Of a stretch of 43,633 nt of DNA, positions 26,870-36,338 are shown one piece after another. The DNA comes from Paraburkholderia atlantica. GTDB lineage: Bacteria; Pseudomonadota; Gammaproteobacteria; Burkholderiales; Burkholderiaceae. A model generated the notes under the pieces. It did no database searches and was not told the origin of the DNA. It saw only the letters and a program-made list of their open reading frames with translations. The stretch's first letter is position 1. Each line of letters begins with the position of its first letter. Location: contig NZ_WHNQ01000043.1 of NCBI RefSeq assembly GCF_009362785.1, positions 1 through 43,633 of the forward strand, given 5' to 3'. Both the position numbers and the translations under genes were made by a program.

Positions 26870-28006
26870 ATGCAATCATCCCGGCCACTGATATGTCTCG
26901 CGACTTTGACGCTTGTCCTGCAACCTCTCGCGGCTCACGCGGATTTGACGGTAAAGATCGGGCAGGTTTCCCCGCTCACCGGCGAGTTGTCCCACATCGG
27001 AAAGGATGACGAAAACGGTGTGCGGCTGGCGATCGAAGATCTGAACAGCAGAAAGATTCGGATAGGTGGGCAAAACGTTACGTTCGTGCTCGACTCCCAG
27101 GACGATGCGGCCGATCCCAAAACGGCGGTAACCGTCGCTCAGAAGCTGGTGGATGATGGCGTGGCCGGCGTCGTTGGTCACGCGAACTCCGGGACATCGA
27201 TACCTGCTTCCAGGATCTACTCGGATGCAGGCGTCCCGATGATTACCGAATCGGCAACCAATCCGAAGCTCACGCAGCAAGGTTTCACGAACGTGTTCCG
27301 TATGGTTGCGAATGATGTGAGACAGGGCGCAGTCATCGGCGCGTATCTGGTCCGCAATCTGGGTGCGCGCAAGATCGCCATCGTCGATGACCGCACGGCG
27401 TACGGTCAAGGTCTTGCCGACGAGGTCGAAAAGTCAGTCAAGGCCGCCGGCGGCAGCGTGGTCGCTCGCGAATACGGCACCGACAAGACAACGAACTGGA
27501 TGGCGATTCTCACCACCATCAAGAGCCGTCAGCCAGAAGGTATTGCTTTCACGGGTGGCGACACGCAAGCAGCGGTGTTCGTGCAGCAGGCGCAAAAGCT
27601 TGGCTTGAGGGTGAAGTTCATTGCCGGCGACGAAGCGTGCACGCCCCAGTTCATCAAATTGGCCGGGTCTTCGATGGACAAGGACGTCTACTGCACCCTG
27701 GCGGGCGTACCGCCTGCAAAGATGCCCCAAGGACCCGAATTCTTCAAACGCTATCAGCAGCGGTTCGGTGTTCCCGTGCAGTTATATGCCCCGTATGCCT
27801 ACGACGCGGTGCTTGCGATGGCGGAGGCAATGCAGGACGCTGGATCGACAGATCCTAAATTGTATCTCCCGAAGCTGCGGGCTTCGAAGCTGGACGGTGT
27901 GACAGGCCCCATCCAGTTTGATGAGAAAGGGGATATCCGTAACGGCGCAATTACCGTGCGCCAATTTGATCAGGGCGACTGGACCGACAAGTCAGTCGTG
28001 CGTTGA
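26870..28006 (+). CDS. Periplasmic binding protein of a branched-chain amino-acid-type ABC importer
   Basis: A 378-residue LivJ-like type I periplasmic binding protein. A Sec signal peptide (1-24, ending PLAAHA) precedes the mature protein. That begins DLTVKIGQVSPLTGELSHIG and shows the family pattern of NGVRLAIEDLN, DDAADPKTAVTVAQKLVDDG and GHANSGTSIPASRIYSDAGV. It delivers amino acids or related amides to a membrane permease. No permease or ATPase gene is nearby, so it must use components encoded elsewhere. The start ATG at 26870 has a modest GAGAG site; the open frame upstream to 26801 would spoil the signal peptide. It is convergent with the Lrp-type regulator and sits beside catabolic amidohydrolase and ammonia-lyase genes, so it may bind their substrate. 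26576-26869 shows no other gene. Confidence 0.85.
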   Translation: MQSSRPLICLATLTLVLQPLAAHADLTVKIGQVSPLTGELSHIGKDDENGVRLAIEDLNSRKIRIGGQNVTFVLDSQDDAADPKTAVTVAQKLVDDGVAGVVGHANSGTSIPASRIYSDAGVPMITESATNPKLTQQGFTNVFRMVANDVRQGAVIGAYLVRNLGARKIAIVDDRTAYGQGLADEVEKSVKAAGGSVVAREYGTDKTTNWMAILTTIKSRQPEGIAFTGGDTQAAVFVQQAQKLGLRVKFIAGDEACTPQFIKLAGSSMDKDVYCTLAGVPPAKMPQGPEFFKRYQQRFGVPVQLYAPYAYDAVLAMAEAMQDAGSTDPKLYLPKLRASKLDGVTGPIQFDEKGDIRNGAITVRQFDQGDWTDKSVVR

Positions 28007-28011
28007 CGGCC

Positions 28012-28491
28012 TCAACCTCCCTCGGGAGCCACGGGTACACCGAGCCCCACCTTCACGTTGTTCATGCTCACCAGCGTCTTGAAGCGTTTGACGTTGTTGT
28101 TTGAGAAGAACAGTTGCCGCGTGAGGGCCGTGTACTCATCCATGTTGCGGACCGTCAGAAGCAGCACGAAGTCCCATTCTCCCGCGACGTAGTAGCACTG
28201 CTGGATTTCCGGGCATTGTGCGAAAGTGCGCTTCATCGAATCGAGCAGATGGATCTGCTCGCTCTCGACCTCAACCGTCGCGACGATCGTCAGCGGATAG
28301 CCGACCTTTTCGGGCGCGACGATAGCAGCGTAGTTGCGAATGACGCCTTCGTCCGACATCCGTCGCAACCTGCGATTGACGGCGGCCGTAGACAGGTTGA
28401 CGCGTGCGCCCAGTTCGTTCTGAGGAATGTGCGCGTCGCGTTGGACTTCCATCAATAGCTTGAGGTCAAAGTCGTCCAGGCTGAGTGTCAT
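28012..28491 (-). CDS. Lrp/AsnC-family transcriptional regulator
   Basis: A 159-residue DNA-binding regulator of amino-acid metabolism. The N-terminal HTH (about 4-60) reads LDDFDLKLLMEVQRDAHIPQ and LSTAAVNRRLRRMSDEGVI. The C-terminal RAM/ligand domain (about 65-150) includes CYYVAGEWDFVLLLTVRNMD, the typical effector-sensing core. Members form octamers and respond to an amino acid. It is divergent from the M20 amidohydrolase gene across a 142-bp gap, the usual arrangement for a local regulator of a catabolic operon. The likely inducer is diaminopropionate or a derivative, by inference from the operon content. Confidence 0.9.
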   Translation of the reverse strand: MTLSLDDFDLKLLMEVQRDAHIPQNELGARVNLSTAAVNRRLRRMSDEGVIRNYAAIVAPEKVGYPLTIVATVEVESEQIHLLDSMKRTFAQCPEIQQCYYVAGEWDFVLLLTVRNMDEYTALTRQLFFSNNNVKRFKTLVSMNNVKVGLGVPVAPEGG

Positions 28492-28633
28492 GGCGTTTCG
28501 GCTAAAAGCTTCGAAAAGAGATATTTTTGCATGAGGGGCGTCGGTCTAGAGATTTTTTCTATATGTACGAGGAATATTATTTCCGTGACCAACATGACCA
28601 TTCCACGAACCTCATCAGCAAGGACGTCCGACA

Positions 28634-29818
28634 ATGGAAAGCACGCTGCAAGACCAGCTCAAGAGCTGGCGCCAGTATCTGCACCAACATCCCGAGACTG
28701 GCTTCGAGGAAGTCAATACGTCTGACTATGTGGCGAACATTCTCAGGACGCTTGGACTGGAGGTGCACCGTGGCATCGGTGGCACTGGACTCGTTGCCAA
28801 TCTGACGGTCGGAGAGGGGAAACGTGCTATCGGCCTACGCGCCGATATGGATGCGCTGAACATCGCGGAGCAGGCACCCGATAGGGCGCATGCTTCGCGC
28901 AGCGCCGGAAAAATGCATGCGTGCGGACACGACGGGCATATGTCGATGATACTGGGGGCAGCGCGACTCCTTGCTGAACGGCGCGATTTCAACGGCACCG
29001 TGCGCTTCATCTTTCAACCGGCAGAAGAGCATGGTCGCGGTGCGAAGGCGATGATGGCCGACGGCCTGTTCGAACGGTTTCCGGTCAATGCCATCTTTGG
29101 CGCGCACAATATGCCAGGTATGCGCGCAGGAACGTTTGCAACGCGTCCAGGCGGCATCATGGCGAGTGAAGACAACTTTGTCATTCATGTCAAGGGGCGG
29201 GGCACACACGCCGCACGTCCGCACATGGGGGTGGACCCGATCGTCATCGCATCACAGATCGTCATGGCGCTGCAGACTGTCGTATCGCGCAATCTCGACC
29301 CGAGTTTGCAGGCAGTGATTTCGTGCACGGAATTCATCACTGATGGCTTGAGAAACGTCATTCCGTCGAATGTCATCGTCAAGGGCGATACGCGAAGCTA
29401 TTCGCGCGACGTCCAGACTCTGCTCGAGACTCGAATGCGTGAAGTATGCGAAGGCATTTGCCGTACTCACGGAGCCGACTGCACTTTTGATTACACACAC
29501 GAATTCGCTCCGACTGTGAACTCGGAGCAATACGTAGACGTCACTGTCAAGGCGGCGCGCAATGTCGCGGGAGTCGATGCCGTCGATGCCAATGTTCAGC
29601 CAATGATGATTTCGGAAGACTTTGGCGCGTTCCTGCAGGTCGTTCCGGGCAACTTCATGTTTATAGGCAACGGCGAGTCGATGGGCGACGGCGGCACGCC
29701 GTTGCACAACGCCACCTACGATTTCAATGACGGAATCCTTCTGACAGGCTCCCGGTATTTTGCCGAGATCGCGCGGCTCGAGTTGCCGTGTAGCCAAAAA
29801 TTGATGGGACATAAATGA
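28634..29818 (+). CDS. M20-family amidohydrolase (aminoacylase/hippurate hydrolase type)
   Basis: A 394-residue cytoplasmic metallo-amidohydrolase that removes an acyl group from an N-acyl amino acid. Metal-ligand segments are visible: MHACGHDGHM (about 94-103), FQPAEEHGRGAKAM with the catalytic Glu pair at 131-132, His158 in FGAHNMPG, and a C-terminal GTPLHNATYDFND. The dimerisation/substrate lid has RGTHAARPHMGVDPI. AAGGA lies nine bases before the ATG. The stop overlaps the next start in an ATGA, so translation of the carbamoylase-type gene was coupled to it. With the downstream diaminopropionate ammonia-lyase it would deacylate a diaminopropionate conjugate to free amino acid; this substrate is an inference. 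Confidence 0.88.
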   Translation: MESTLQDQLKSWRQYLHQHPETGFEEVNTSDYVANILRTLGLEVHRGIGGTGLVANLTVGEGKRAIGLRADMDALNIAEQAPDRAHASRSAGKMHACGHDGHMSMILGAARLLAERRDFNGTVRFIFQPAEEHGRGAKAMMADGLFERFPVNAIFGAHNMPGMRAGTFATRPGGIMASEDNFVIHVKGRGTHAARPHMGVDPIVIASQIVMALQTVVSRNLDPSLQAVISCTEFITDGLRNVIPSNVIVKGDTRSYSRDVQTLLETRMREVCEGICRTHGADCTFDYTHEFAPTVNSEQYVDVTVKAARNVAGVDAVDANVQPMMISEDFGAFLQVVPGNFMFIGNGESMGDGGTPLHNATYDFNDGILLTGSRYFAEIARLELPCSQKLMGHK

Positions 29819-30707
29819 ATACCTCTGTATCTTCGTCCCTGAAACTTGATGGCGCAGGCCAGCTTCGGCAACTACATCAACTCGGCGAACTGGACGTCGA
29901 TCGCGAGGTAGGTGGACGGACTTGCATCGCTCTCACTGACGATGAACATGCCGGTCGCGATCTTGTCGTCAGATGGATGCATGAGATGGGCCTTGATGTC
30001 CGCGTCGACCACCTCGGAAATATTTTCCGCACGTTGCATTCCGAATCAGATGACGGCAGCCAGCGTCCGCTGATTACGGGGTTCCACATCGACCCCGTTG
30101 AAAATGCCGGAACGCTGGATGGGTGTTACGGCGTACTGGCTTGGCTTACAGTCGCGAGAGCATTCCGTCAGGCAGGCATCAAGCCGCAGCGTTCGATCAT
30201 TATCGGCGCCTCCACCAGCGAGGAAGGCATCCGCTATCAGCCAGACATGATGGGCTCGCTGGTTTTCGCTGGCGGACTGTCCATTGAAGGAGCGCTGGAT
30301 ACAGTTGGCATCGACGGCACCCGCCTTGGCGATGAACTCAAGCGGATTGGCTATGCCAGGTGACCTAGAGCCCGGCGCAGTCGTTCTGCACGAATGTCTC
30401 GAACTGCACATCGAGCTGGGTCCGGTTCGATCCGTGAAGCCTAGGCGCTCCGCCGAAGCTTCGATCGCATTTGCCAGTGCAGCATCGAATACGACCGGCT
30501 CGAAACCGGACCAGACGTTCGGCCATTATCCGTCGATGACGTCGGGCGCCGCCCATGACATCCAGATGATCGAGCGCATCGCGCCGGCCGCGATGATTCG
30601 TACCGAGCCGCGGCGGCATCAGCCACAACCCTCGCGAACACGATCAGCTCATTGATGGCGCCAACGTGCTGATGGATGTCGTGCTCAGGCGTCTCGCAGA
30701 GAAGTGA
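29815..30707 (+). pseudogene. Hydantoinase/carbamoylase-family amidase (M20, AllC/HyuC-like), broken
   Basis: The first 182 codons are typical of N-carbamoyl amino acid hydrolases. They have ALTDDEHAGRDLVVRWMHEM, VDHLGNIF, GFHIDPVENAGTLDGCYGVL with metal-binding His and Asp, and GASTSEEGIRYQPDMMGSL with the Glu pair. After IGYAR a stop ends the frame. The adjacent frame continues ELHIELGPV, then a long internal segment is missing. A third frame finishes with VPSRGGISHNPREHDQLIDG, then ANVLMDVVLRRLAEK, at 30707. Intact relatives have about 410 residues; this one has two frameshifts and a large deletion. It lies between the M20 amidohydrolase and diaminopropionate ammonia-lyase genes and was part of that operon. 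Confidence 0.8.
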
Positions 30708-30756
30708 TAGATATCGGGTCGCCAATTCCCATCATTATTACTGGAGTATCACGGTC

Positions 30757-31986
30757 ATGCTGGTAGTTAATCCACGCGCAACGCGCACCTCGTATCCCGG
30801 TGAGTTGAAACAGACTCTCAGTATCGGGAAAGCTCAGGAAAGTCGTGCCTGGCTTTCCTGCTGGGACAAGATTTCGCCCGGGCGAACGCCCTTGCGTGGG
30901 TTGCCCGGGCTGGCCGCCAAGCTCAAGATCGACAGCATCAGCATCAAGGACGAGTCGGCGCGCTCCGTACTGGGTAGCTTCAAGGCATTGGGTGCGCCAG
31001 TTGCACTGGTGCGCCTGATCCAGCGGCTTTGGTCGAACCATGATCTGGACGCTCGTGGCCTCTTCGAAGGTTGCTATCGGGATCTGCTGACGCATTTCAC
31101 GGTGGTTAGCGCTACGGACGGCAACCATGGAAAGGGGTTGGCTGCCGCCGCGCAGACGCTGGGATGCCGTTGCGTGATCGTGCTGCACGCCAATGTCAGC
31201 GTCGAGCGCGAGAAGGCTATCGCAGCGTACGGTGCGGAGATTATCCGGATCACCGGAAACTACGATGAATCGGTTAAAGAGGCGGCTCGCTTAGCTTCTC
31301 TGAACGGCTGGCACGTTGTATCCGATACGTCATACGACGGTTATGAAGACATCCCGCGTGACGTGATGCAAGGCTACGGAACGATTGCGGCAGAGATTGT
31401 CGAGCAGAGCGATAGTCAACCGAACCAGCCGGCTTACACACATGTGTTTCTTCAGGGCGGTGTCGGCGGACTCGCGGCAGGATTAGTCAGTTACCTTTGG
31501 GAATTCCATGGTAAACATCGCCCGCGATTCGTCGTGGTCGAACCACAGCAGGCAGACTGTCTGTGTCAGAGCGCATTGGCTGGACGCGCCGCGCGTGCGA
31601 CGGGAACCGTCGACTCCGTGATGGCAGGGCTCGCATGTGGTGAAACATCGCCGCTAGCATGGAGGTTTCTGCAGCCTGGCGTCGATGCATTCATGACGAT
31701 CAGCGATGATGATGCAGTGCACGCCATGCGCATTTTGGCGGCAGGCAGCGATGTAGACGCACCCATCGTTGCCGGCGAGTCGGGTGTAGCAGGTCTCGCT
31801 GGGCTCATGGTATTGCTGCAGAACCAGCAGTTGGCGAGGCAAGTTGGCCTTGATGGCGCTTCCCGCGTATTGCTCGTCAGTACAGAAGGCGCGACTGCGC
31901 CTGCTACCTACCGGGAACTGGTCGGCGAGTCAGCCGAATCCGTCCTCGAACGCCAACTGGCTCGGTGCGCCAAAGCGATGGCCTGA
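30757..31986 (+). CDS. dpaL: Diaminopropionate ammonia-lyase
   Basis: A 409-residue PLP enzyme that converts 2,3-diaminopropionate to pyruvate and two ammonia. The PLP lysine is K76 in GSFKALGAPVAL, preceded by ISIKDESAR. VSATDGNHGKGLAAAAQTLG supplies the phosphate-binding Asn/Gly region, and LQGGVGGLAAGL is the C-terminal glycine loop. Length and motif spacing match E. coli YgeX. I choose ATG 30757, which has GGAG eleven bases upstream, rather than the longer frame from 30676 that overlaps the broken amidase gene. It forms an operon with the M20 amidohydrolase and broken carbamoylase-type gene, under a divergent Lrp-type regulator. The 3' end abuts a transposon integrase gene by a few bases, but the protein end looks normal. 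Confidence 0.88.
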   Translation: MLVVNPRATRTSYPGELKQTLSIGKAQESRAWLSCWDKISPGRTPLRGLPGLAAKLKIDSISIKDESARSVLGSFKALGAPVALVRLIQRLWSNHDLDARGLFEGCYRDLLTHFTVVSATDGNHGKGLAAAAQTLGCRCVIVLHANVSVEREKAIAAYGAEIIRITGNYDESVKEAARLASLNGWHVVSDTSYDGYEDIPRDVMQGYGTIAAEIVEQSDSQPNQPAYTHVFLQGGVGGLAAGLVSYLWEFHGKHRPRFVVVEPQQADCLCQSALAGRAARATGTVDSVMAGLACGETSPLAWRFLQPGVDAFMTISDDDAVHAMRILAAGSDVDAPIVAGESGVAGLAGLMVLLQNQQLARQVGLDGASRVLLVSTEGATAPATYRELVGESAESVLERQLARCAKAMA

Positions 31987-32972
31987 GCGCACATGCGCTC
32001 GCTCGCGACCTGAACGTCCAAGCCGCGACGCGCGAAAAGACGCGGCGCAGTTACCAGTCCGCACTCCAGCATTTCGAGGTTGAGTGGGGCAGCTTTCTGC
32101 CCGCGAGCGCTGACTTGATCGCGCGGTACCTTGCCGATCACGCAGAAACCCTGTCTATCAATACCCTGCGCTCGCGGCTTGCAGCACTTGCGCAATGGCA
32201 CCAGACGCAAGGTTTTCCGGATCCGACGAAAGCCCCGCATGTGCGCAAGGTCCTCAGAGGCATCGTCGCGCTGCATCCCGCAACCAAGAAGCGGGCGAAG
32301 CCCATGCAGCTCGCGCAGCTCGAAAAGCTCACAGCCTAGCTCGATGAGCAGATCGTCGGACAAGCAGACGAGCGCGAGCGCCTCGCGTGCATTCGCAACC
32401 GGGCCTTGGTGCTGCTGGGCTTCTGGCGCGGCTTTCGTTCCGACGAACTCAGTCGGCTGCGGATCGAGCACGTAGCCGTTGAGGCTGGCCGCGGCATGAC
32501 GCTGTACCTGCCGCGCACGAAACGCGACCGCGCGCAGCTGGGCACGACCTTCAAGGCCCCGGCGCTTTCACGCCTGTGTCCGGTGACGGCTTACGAGGCG
32601 TGGATTGCGGCGTCCGGCCGGACGGAAGGGCCCGTGTTCCGGAGCATTGACCGCAGGGGAAACATCAGCGACGAGGGACTGCATGGGGGCAGCTTCATGC
32701 CGCTGTTGCGTGCGCTTTTTTACGCGGCAGACCTGGCCGCCCCGGACAGCTACAGCAGCCACTCACTACGGCGGGGCTTCGCAACGTGGGCCAACTCGAA
32801 CGGCTGGGATCTGAAAATGCTGATGCAGTACGTTGGCTAGAAAGACGTGCGTTCCGCGATGCGCTACATCGACGCGGCCGATCCGTTCGCGCAGCACCGC
32901 ATCGAATCGGCACTCGCGACGCCAGGCGCGGGCAAGCAGGAACTACCGGTCAACGCATTGCCTGCGCCATAA
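31965..32972 (+). pseudogene. Tyrosine recombinase/integrase with two in-frame amber codons
   Basis: One reading frame of about 336 codons encodes a phage-type integrase of the Tn3-associated kind. The N-terminal SAM-like domain has REKTRRSYQSALQHFEVEWG and the catalytic domain has LGFWRGFRSDELSRL (catalytic Arg) and YSSHSLRRGFATWA (H-x-x-R). The nucleophile tyrosine is in SAMRYIDAADPF. The frame is broken only by TAG at 32337-32339 and TAG at 32838-32840; otherwise it is undamaged to the TAA at 32970. The second TAG removes the nucleophile, so the protein works only if the codons are read through. The start is uncertain (31965 or an ATG at 31992), and the extreme N-terminus may be lost. It faces the tnpC-like gene. 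Confidence 0.8.
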
Positions 32973-33038
32973 CCGCTGGCTCGAGGCACACCCCACGTCC
33001 CCGTGACGGATACGTACCGGGAGAGATTCGCTGCAAGC

Positions 33039-33410
33039 TCAATCGCGATCCGGACCAGCCAGATCTTCATGGCGTAGAGCTTCGAGCGGGCACAGCACAT
33101 CCCGGATCGATAAAAGCCCGGCGACATAGTGATCGATCTGGTCGAGCACGACCTCGATCTGTTCGACAATCGACGCGTCCCGGGTTATTGCCGCGAAGTT
33201 CGCACCATTGACGAGTGCATGCGCCATGCCATGCACGTGAAGCAGATCGTCCCGCAGGCCTTCCGGATCGTTAAGGCCTGTGCGCAGTTCGTCGAGTGTA
33301 TCCACCGCATCGAGCACCCGCGTCGTGTCATAGTGCGCCTGCAGCGCGTCCAGTGCGGCGGCATCGACCTCACCGTACGGCGTGGTGGCTACCGCTGCTC
33401 TTGCACTCAT
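33039..33410 (-). CDS. Small Tn3-associated protein, TnpC-like
   Basis: An intact 123-residue, acidic, mostly helical protein. The centre reads LDALQAHYDTTRVLDAVDTL, DDLLHVHGMAHALVNGA and IVEQIEVVLDQIDHYV. It sits downstream of the tnpA gene on the same strand and faces the integrase, as do the small accessory proteins (TnpC type) of Tn4652-like transposons that modulate transposase levels. GAGG lies upstream of the ATG (GAGGTAACACAGG). No catalytic motif is visible. The family name is inferred from position, size and general character; it should be treated as a conserved transposon protein of uncertain function. Confidence 0.5.
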   Translation of the reverse strand: MSARAAVATTPYGEVDAAALDALQAHYDTTRVLDAVDTLDELRTGLNDPEGLRDDLLHVHGMAHALVNGANFAAITRDASIVEQIEVVLDQIDHYVAGLLSIRDVLCPLEALRHEDLAGPDRD

Positions 33411-34663
33411 CCTGTGTTACCTCATTTCGTCGTCAGGCCGGGACGCCCTACCAAACAGGGCATCGTTAAGCCAAGCTTCGGACGGGCGTTCCAGATGCAG
33501 CCGGTAGCGCCCGAAGCGGCGAATGTTGTGGGTGCGCATACGGGCTCACGAATTCAATGTCCTCGGCGCGGACCTTCTCGCCGGCGGTCACCATGTCGCG
33601 CAGGGCCCGCATCATGTCCACCGTGTTTTGCAGGATCACGGTCGATGCAATGAGGTCATTGTAGCGTAGCCGTTTTTGCTGCTCTTCCCGTTCATTCTCC
33701 GCGATCACATCACCGGCGAACGATAGCCACTTCGCGAAGCCGTTGTAGGACTCTATCTTGTTGGTGTTTGCCGTCACGTCCTGGCGCAGTTCCCGGCTGC
33801 CGATCCATTCAAGCGGAAAGACCGTGCGTACGACTTTGCCGAGTTCGCGTGCAGCGAGATAGAGACGGTTCGTGCGGCTCTCGGACCCAAGGCGGCGCAG
33901 CAGCAGCGGCGAAGAGATCGTTCTAGTCTGGATCGACAGCGCCACCTGCATGAGTTCCTGCCGGTGCCGCTCGATCAGCACCCAGTCGATGGTCGCCGCG
34001 AAAAGCTTGTACTTAGCGTCGCTGTCATGACGGTACAATACGACGTCCTTCCAGTTGCGGATTCTGGGCATCGGCTTGATGCCGAGCAGATGGGTGAACG
34101 CGAACACGGCGGCTGATTGTCCCTGCGTATTCGCATGCACAGTGTCGGCCTTGACGGACAGGCCCGCCTTGAGGAGTCCTTCGATTACATAGATCGCTTC
34201 CCAGACGCCCGGCGGGATGAAATGCCGGAACACTGCGATGTAGTTACCGGCGACATCCCGGTACGCGACTGCGCCCATTTTTCGGTAGCGGAAGTGATAG
34301 CCGGCCAGCAGGTTGTTGTCGAAGAAGTCGCACTGCGTGCCGTCGGCAGCGACCGTTTTGCCGTCGCCCCAGTGTTTCTGGCAGATCGAGCCGCAGGCAC
34401 AGTTCAATCAACTCGCGCTGCGCGGCCTCGAGCTTGTCCAGACTCATGTGCCGACGGTTCACGAATGACAGCATGTGCGCCGTCACGTCGGTATCGAGAT
34501 GGCGTGCCGCCTGGGTCGGACCCAGATTGCAGCCTATCCCGAAAATCGTCAGCAAATACCTCGGCCGGCTTGCGTATCTGCGGATCGATTCCGGACAACG
34601 GTCCAAAGCGCCGGGTAAAATGCGTCCAGTGCTCAATGTTCGCGAGAACGTCGAGCACGTTGC

Positions 34664-34669
34664 GGGTCG
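34664..34669. repeat. Left target-site duplication of the IS1182 element
   Basis: GGGTCG here is repeated exactly at 36339-36344 on the other side of the element. Deleting the element and one copy restores an uninterrupted tnpA frame across the junction, which confirms the boundaries. Confidence 0.85.
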
Positions 34670-36338
34670 AGCTTGTGTGAAAACATGTTGATCACCTAAA
34701 CTGGATTAACTCATTAAGCATGGGTGACCGGATGAAGCGATTTATAGAAGGTGAAGATCGCAAGCAGGTGACACTGCTTCCAGAGTGCCTGGATGACTTC
34801 GTCGCAGAGGACAACCCGGTTAGGATTATCGAGGCGTTTGTTGAAGAGCTTGACCTTGCATCACTGGGTTTCGATGGAGCAATGCCGTCGACTACAGGTC
34901 GCCCGTCCTATCATCCCGCAGTCCTTTTGAAGATCTATATCTACGGCTACCTGAACCGTGTTCAGTCGAGTCGCCGTCTTGAGCGTGAATGTCAACGTAA
35001 CGTTGAGTTAATGTGGCTCACGGGTCGCCTGGCGCCCGACTTCAAGACCATAGCTGACTTCCGTCACGACAACGGCATAGGCATTCGCAACGTGTGCCGC
35101 CGTTTCGTGATGCTGTGCCGTGAACTGAAGCTGTTCTCGCAAGCACTGGTCGCCATCGACGGCAGCAAGTTCAAGGCAGTCAATACACGCGATCGTAACT
35201 TCACCGAAGGCAAGGTTGATAAGCGCCAGAAGCAGATCGAAGAGAGCATCCAGCGTTATCTGAATGCGCTGGAGACCGCAGATCGCACGCAACCGGCAGA
35301 ACTGGAAGCAAAGACAACTAGGTTGAAGGACAAGATCGAGCGTTTGCGCGAACAGATGCGAAACCTCGAGCAGATCAAGGAGCAACTCAAGTCACAGCCT
35401 GATGGCCAACTCTCGATGACCGATCCTGACGCACGATCTATGGCGACGAGCGGCAAGGGATCAGGAATGGTGGGCTACAACGTACAAGTGGCCGTAGATG
35501 CTAAGCACCATCTCATTGTTGCTCACGAGGTCACCAATTCTGGCAGCGACCGGGCGCAGCTTAGTCCCATGGCGCAAGCTGCACGCGACGCTATGGGCAG
35601 AACCAGACTACGGGCAGTCGCTGATCGTGGCTACTACAATGCTCCCCAGATCAAAGCATGCGCAGATGTCGGCATCGCAGTAATGCTGCCGAAGCCCACA
35701 ACATCAAGCGCGAAAGCCCATGGTCGATTTGACCGGGCCGACTTTATCTACATTGCGCGGGACGACGAATACCAATGTCCCGCTGGCGAGCGTGCAATTT
35801 ACCGCTTCACCGGAGAAGAACATGGCATGCAATTGCGCCGCTACTGGAGCAGTTCCTGTCCCCAATGCTCGATGAGATCTCGTTGTACCCCGAGTAAGTA
35901 TCGGAGAATTAGCCGATGGGAGCATGAATCGGTACTGGAAGGAGTCCAACGTCGACTCGACAAGACCCCGGAGGCAATGACAATACGCCGGCGGACAGTT
36001 GAACATGTCTTCGGGACGTTCAAGCATTGGATGGGTTACACGCACTTCCTGACACGCAGATTGCCAAACGTGGGTACTGAGATGAGCTTGAATGTACTTG
36101 CCTACAATCTGATGCGAGTGCTGAGAATCCTGGGATTCAGGAGGGCCATGAAAGCTATGCGGTTGGCGGGTGCATAAATCCAGTAACGCAAATCAAAACG
36201 TGAATAAACGCGTACAAAGCCTTGGAGCCATCTAATAATTTGTTGTTGTGGGATCGATTGTAAAAACAGTTAAACACGCCGATCGGTGTGATGCCGCTGC
36301 GTCGTACATGCCGCTTTCTAGGCATTTCCACACAACCT
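34670..36338 (+). mobile_element. IS1182-family insertion sequence (1669 bp), complete
   Basis: The ends are imperfect inverted repeats, AGCTTGTGTGAAAA on the left and AGGTTGTGTGGAAA on the right (read inward). They are flanked by a 6-bp duplication GGGTCG. It carries one intact transposase gene, and its sequence is undamaged, so this is one of the youngest insertions in the window. It lies in the Tn3 transposase gene. Confidence 0.85.
34720..36177 (+). CDS. IS1182-family transposase
   Basis: An intact 485-residue DDE transposase. The N-terminal part has EGEDRKQVTLLPECLDDFVA and FVEELDLASLGFDG, then RPSYHPAVLLKIYIYGYLNR, the usual IS1182 opening. The catalytic domain shows LVAIDGSKFKAVNTRDRNFT (first Asp), a coiled-coil-like insert of about 70 residues, LRAVADRGYYNAPQIKACAD (second Asp) and RRRTVEHVFGTFKHWMGYTHF (Glu). 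A cysteine cluster (CPQCSMRSRC) near 380 is typical of this family. The frame is complete, so the element may be active. The start is the ATG at 34720 or the next at 34732. Confidence 0.92.
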   Translation: MGDRMKRFIEGEDRKQVTLLPECLDDFVAEDNPVRIIEAFVEELDLASLGFDGAMPSTTGRPSYHPAVLLKIYIYGYLNRVQSSRRLERECQRNVELMWLTGRLAPDFKTIADFRHDNGIGIRNVCRRFVMLCRELKLFSQALVAIDGSKFKAVNTRDRNFTEGKVDKRQKQIEESIQRYLNALETADRTQPAELEAKTTRLKDKIERLREQMRNLEQIKEQLKSQPDGQLSMTDPDARSMATSGKGSGMVGYNVQVAVDAKHHLIVAHEVTNSGSDRAQLSPMAQAARDAMGRTRLRAVADRGYYNAPQIKACADVGIAVMLPKPTTSSAKAHGRFDRADFIYIARDDEYQCPAGERAIYRFTGEEHGMQLRRYWSSSCPQCSMRSRCTPSKYRRISRWEHESVLEGVQRRLDKTPEAMTIRRRTVEHVFGTFKHWMGYTHFLTRRLPNVGTEMSLNVLAYNLMRVLRILGFRRAMKAMRLAGA

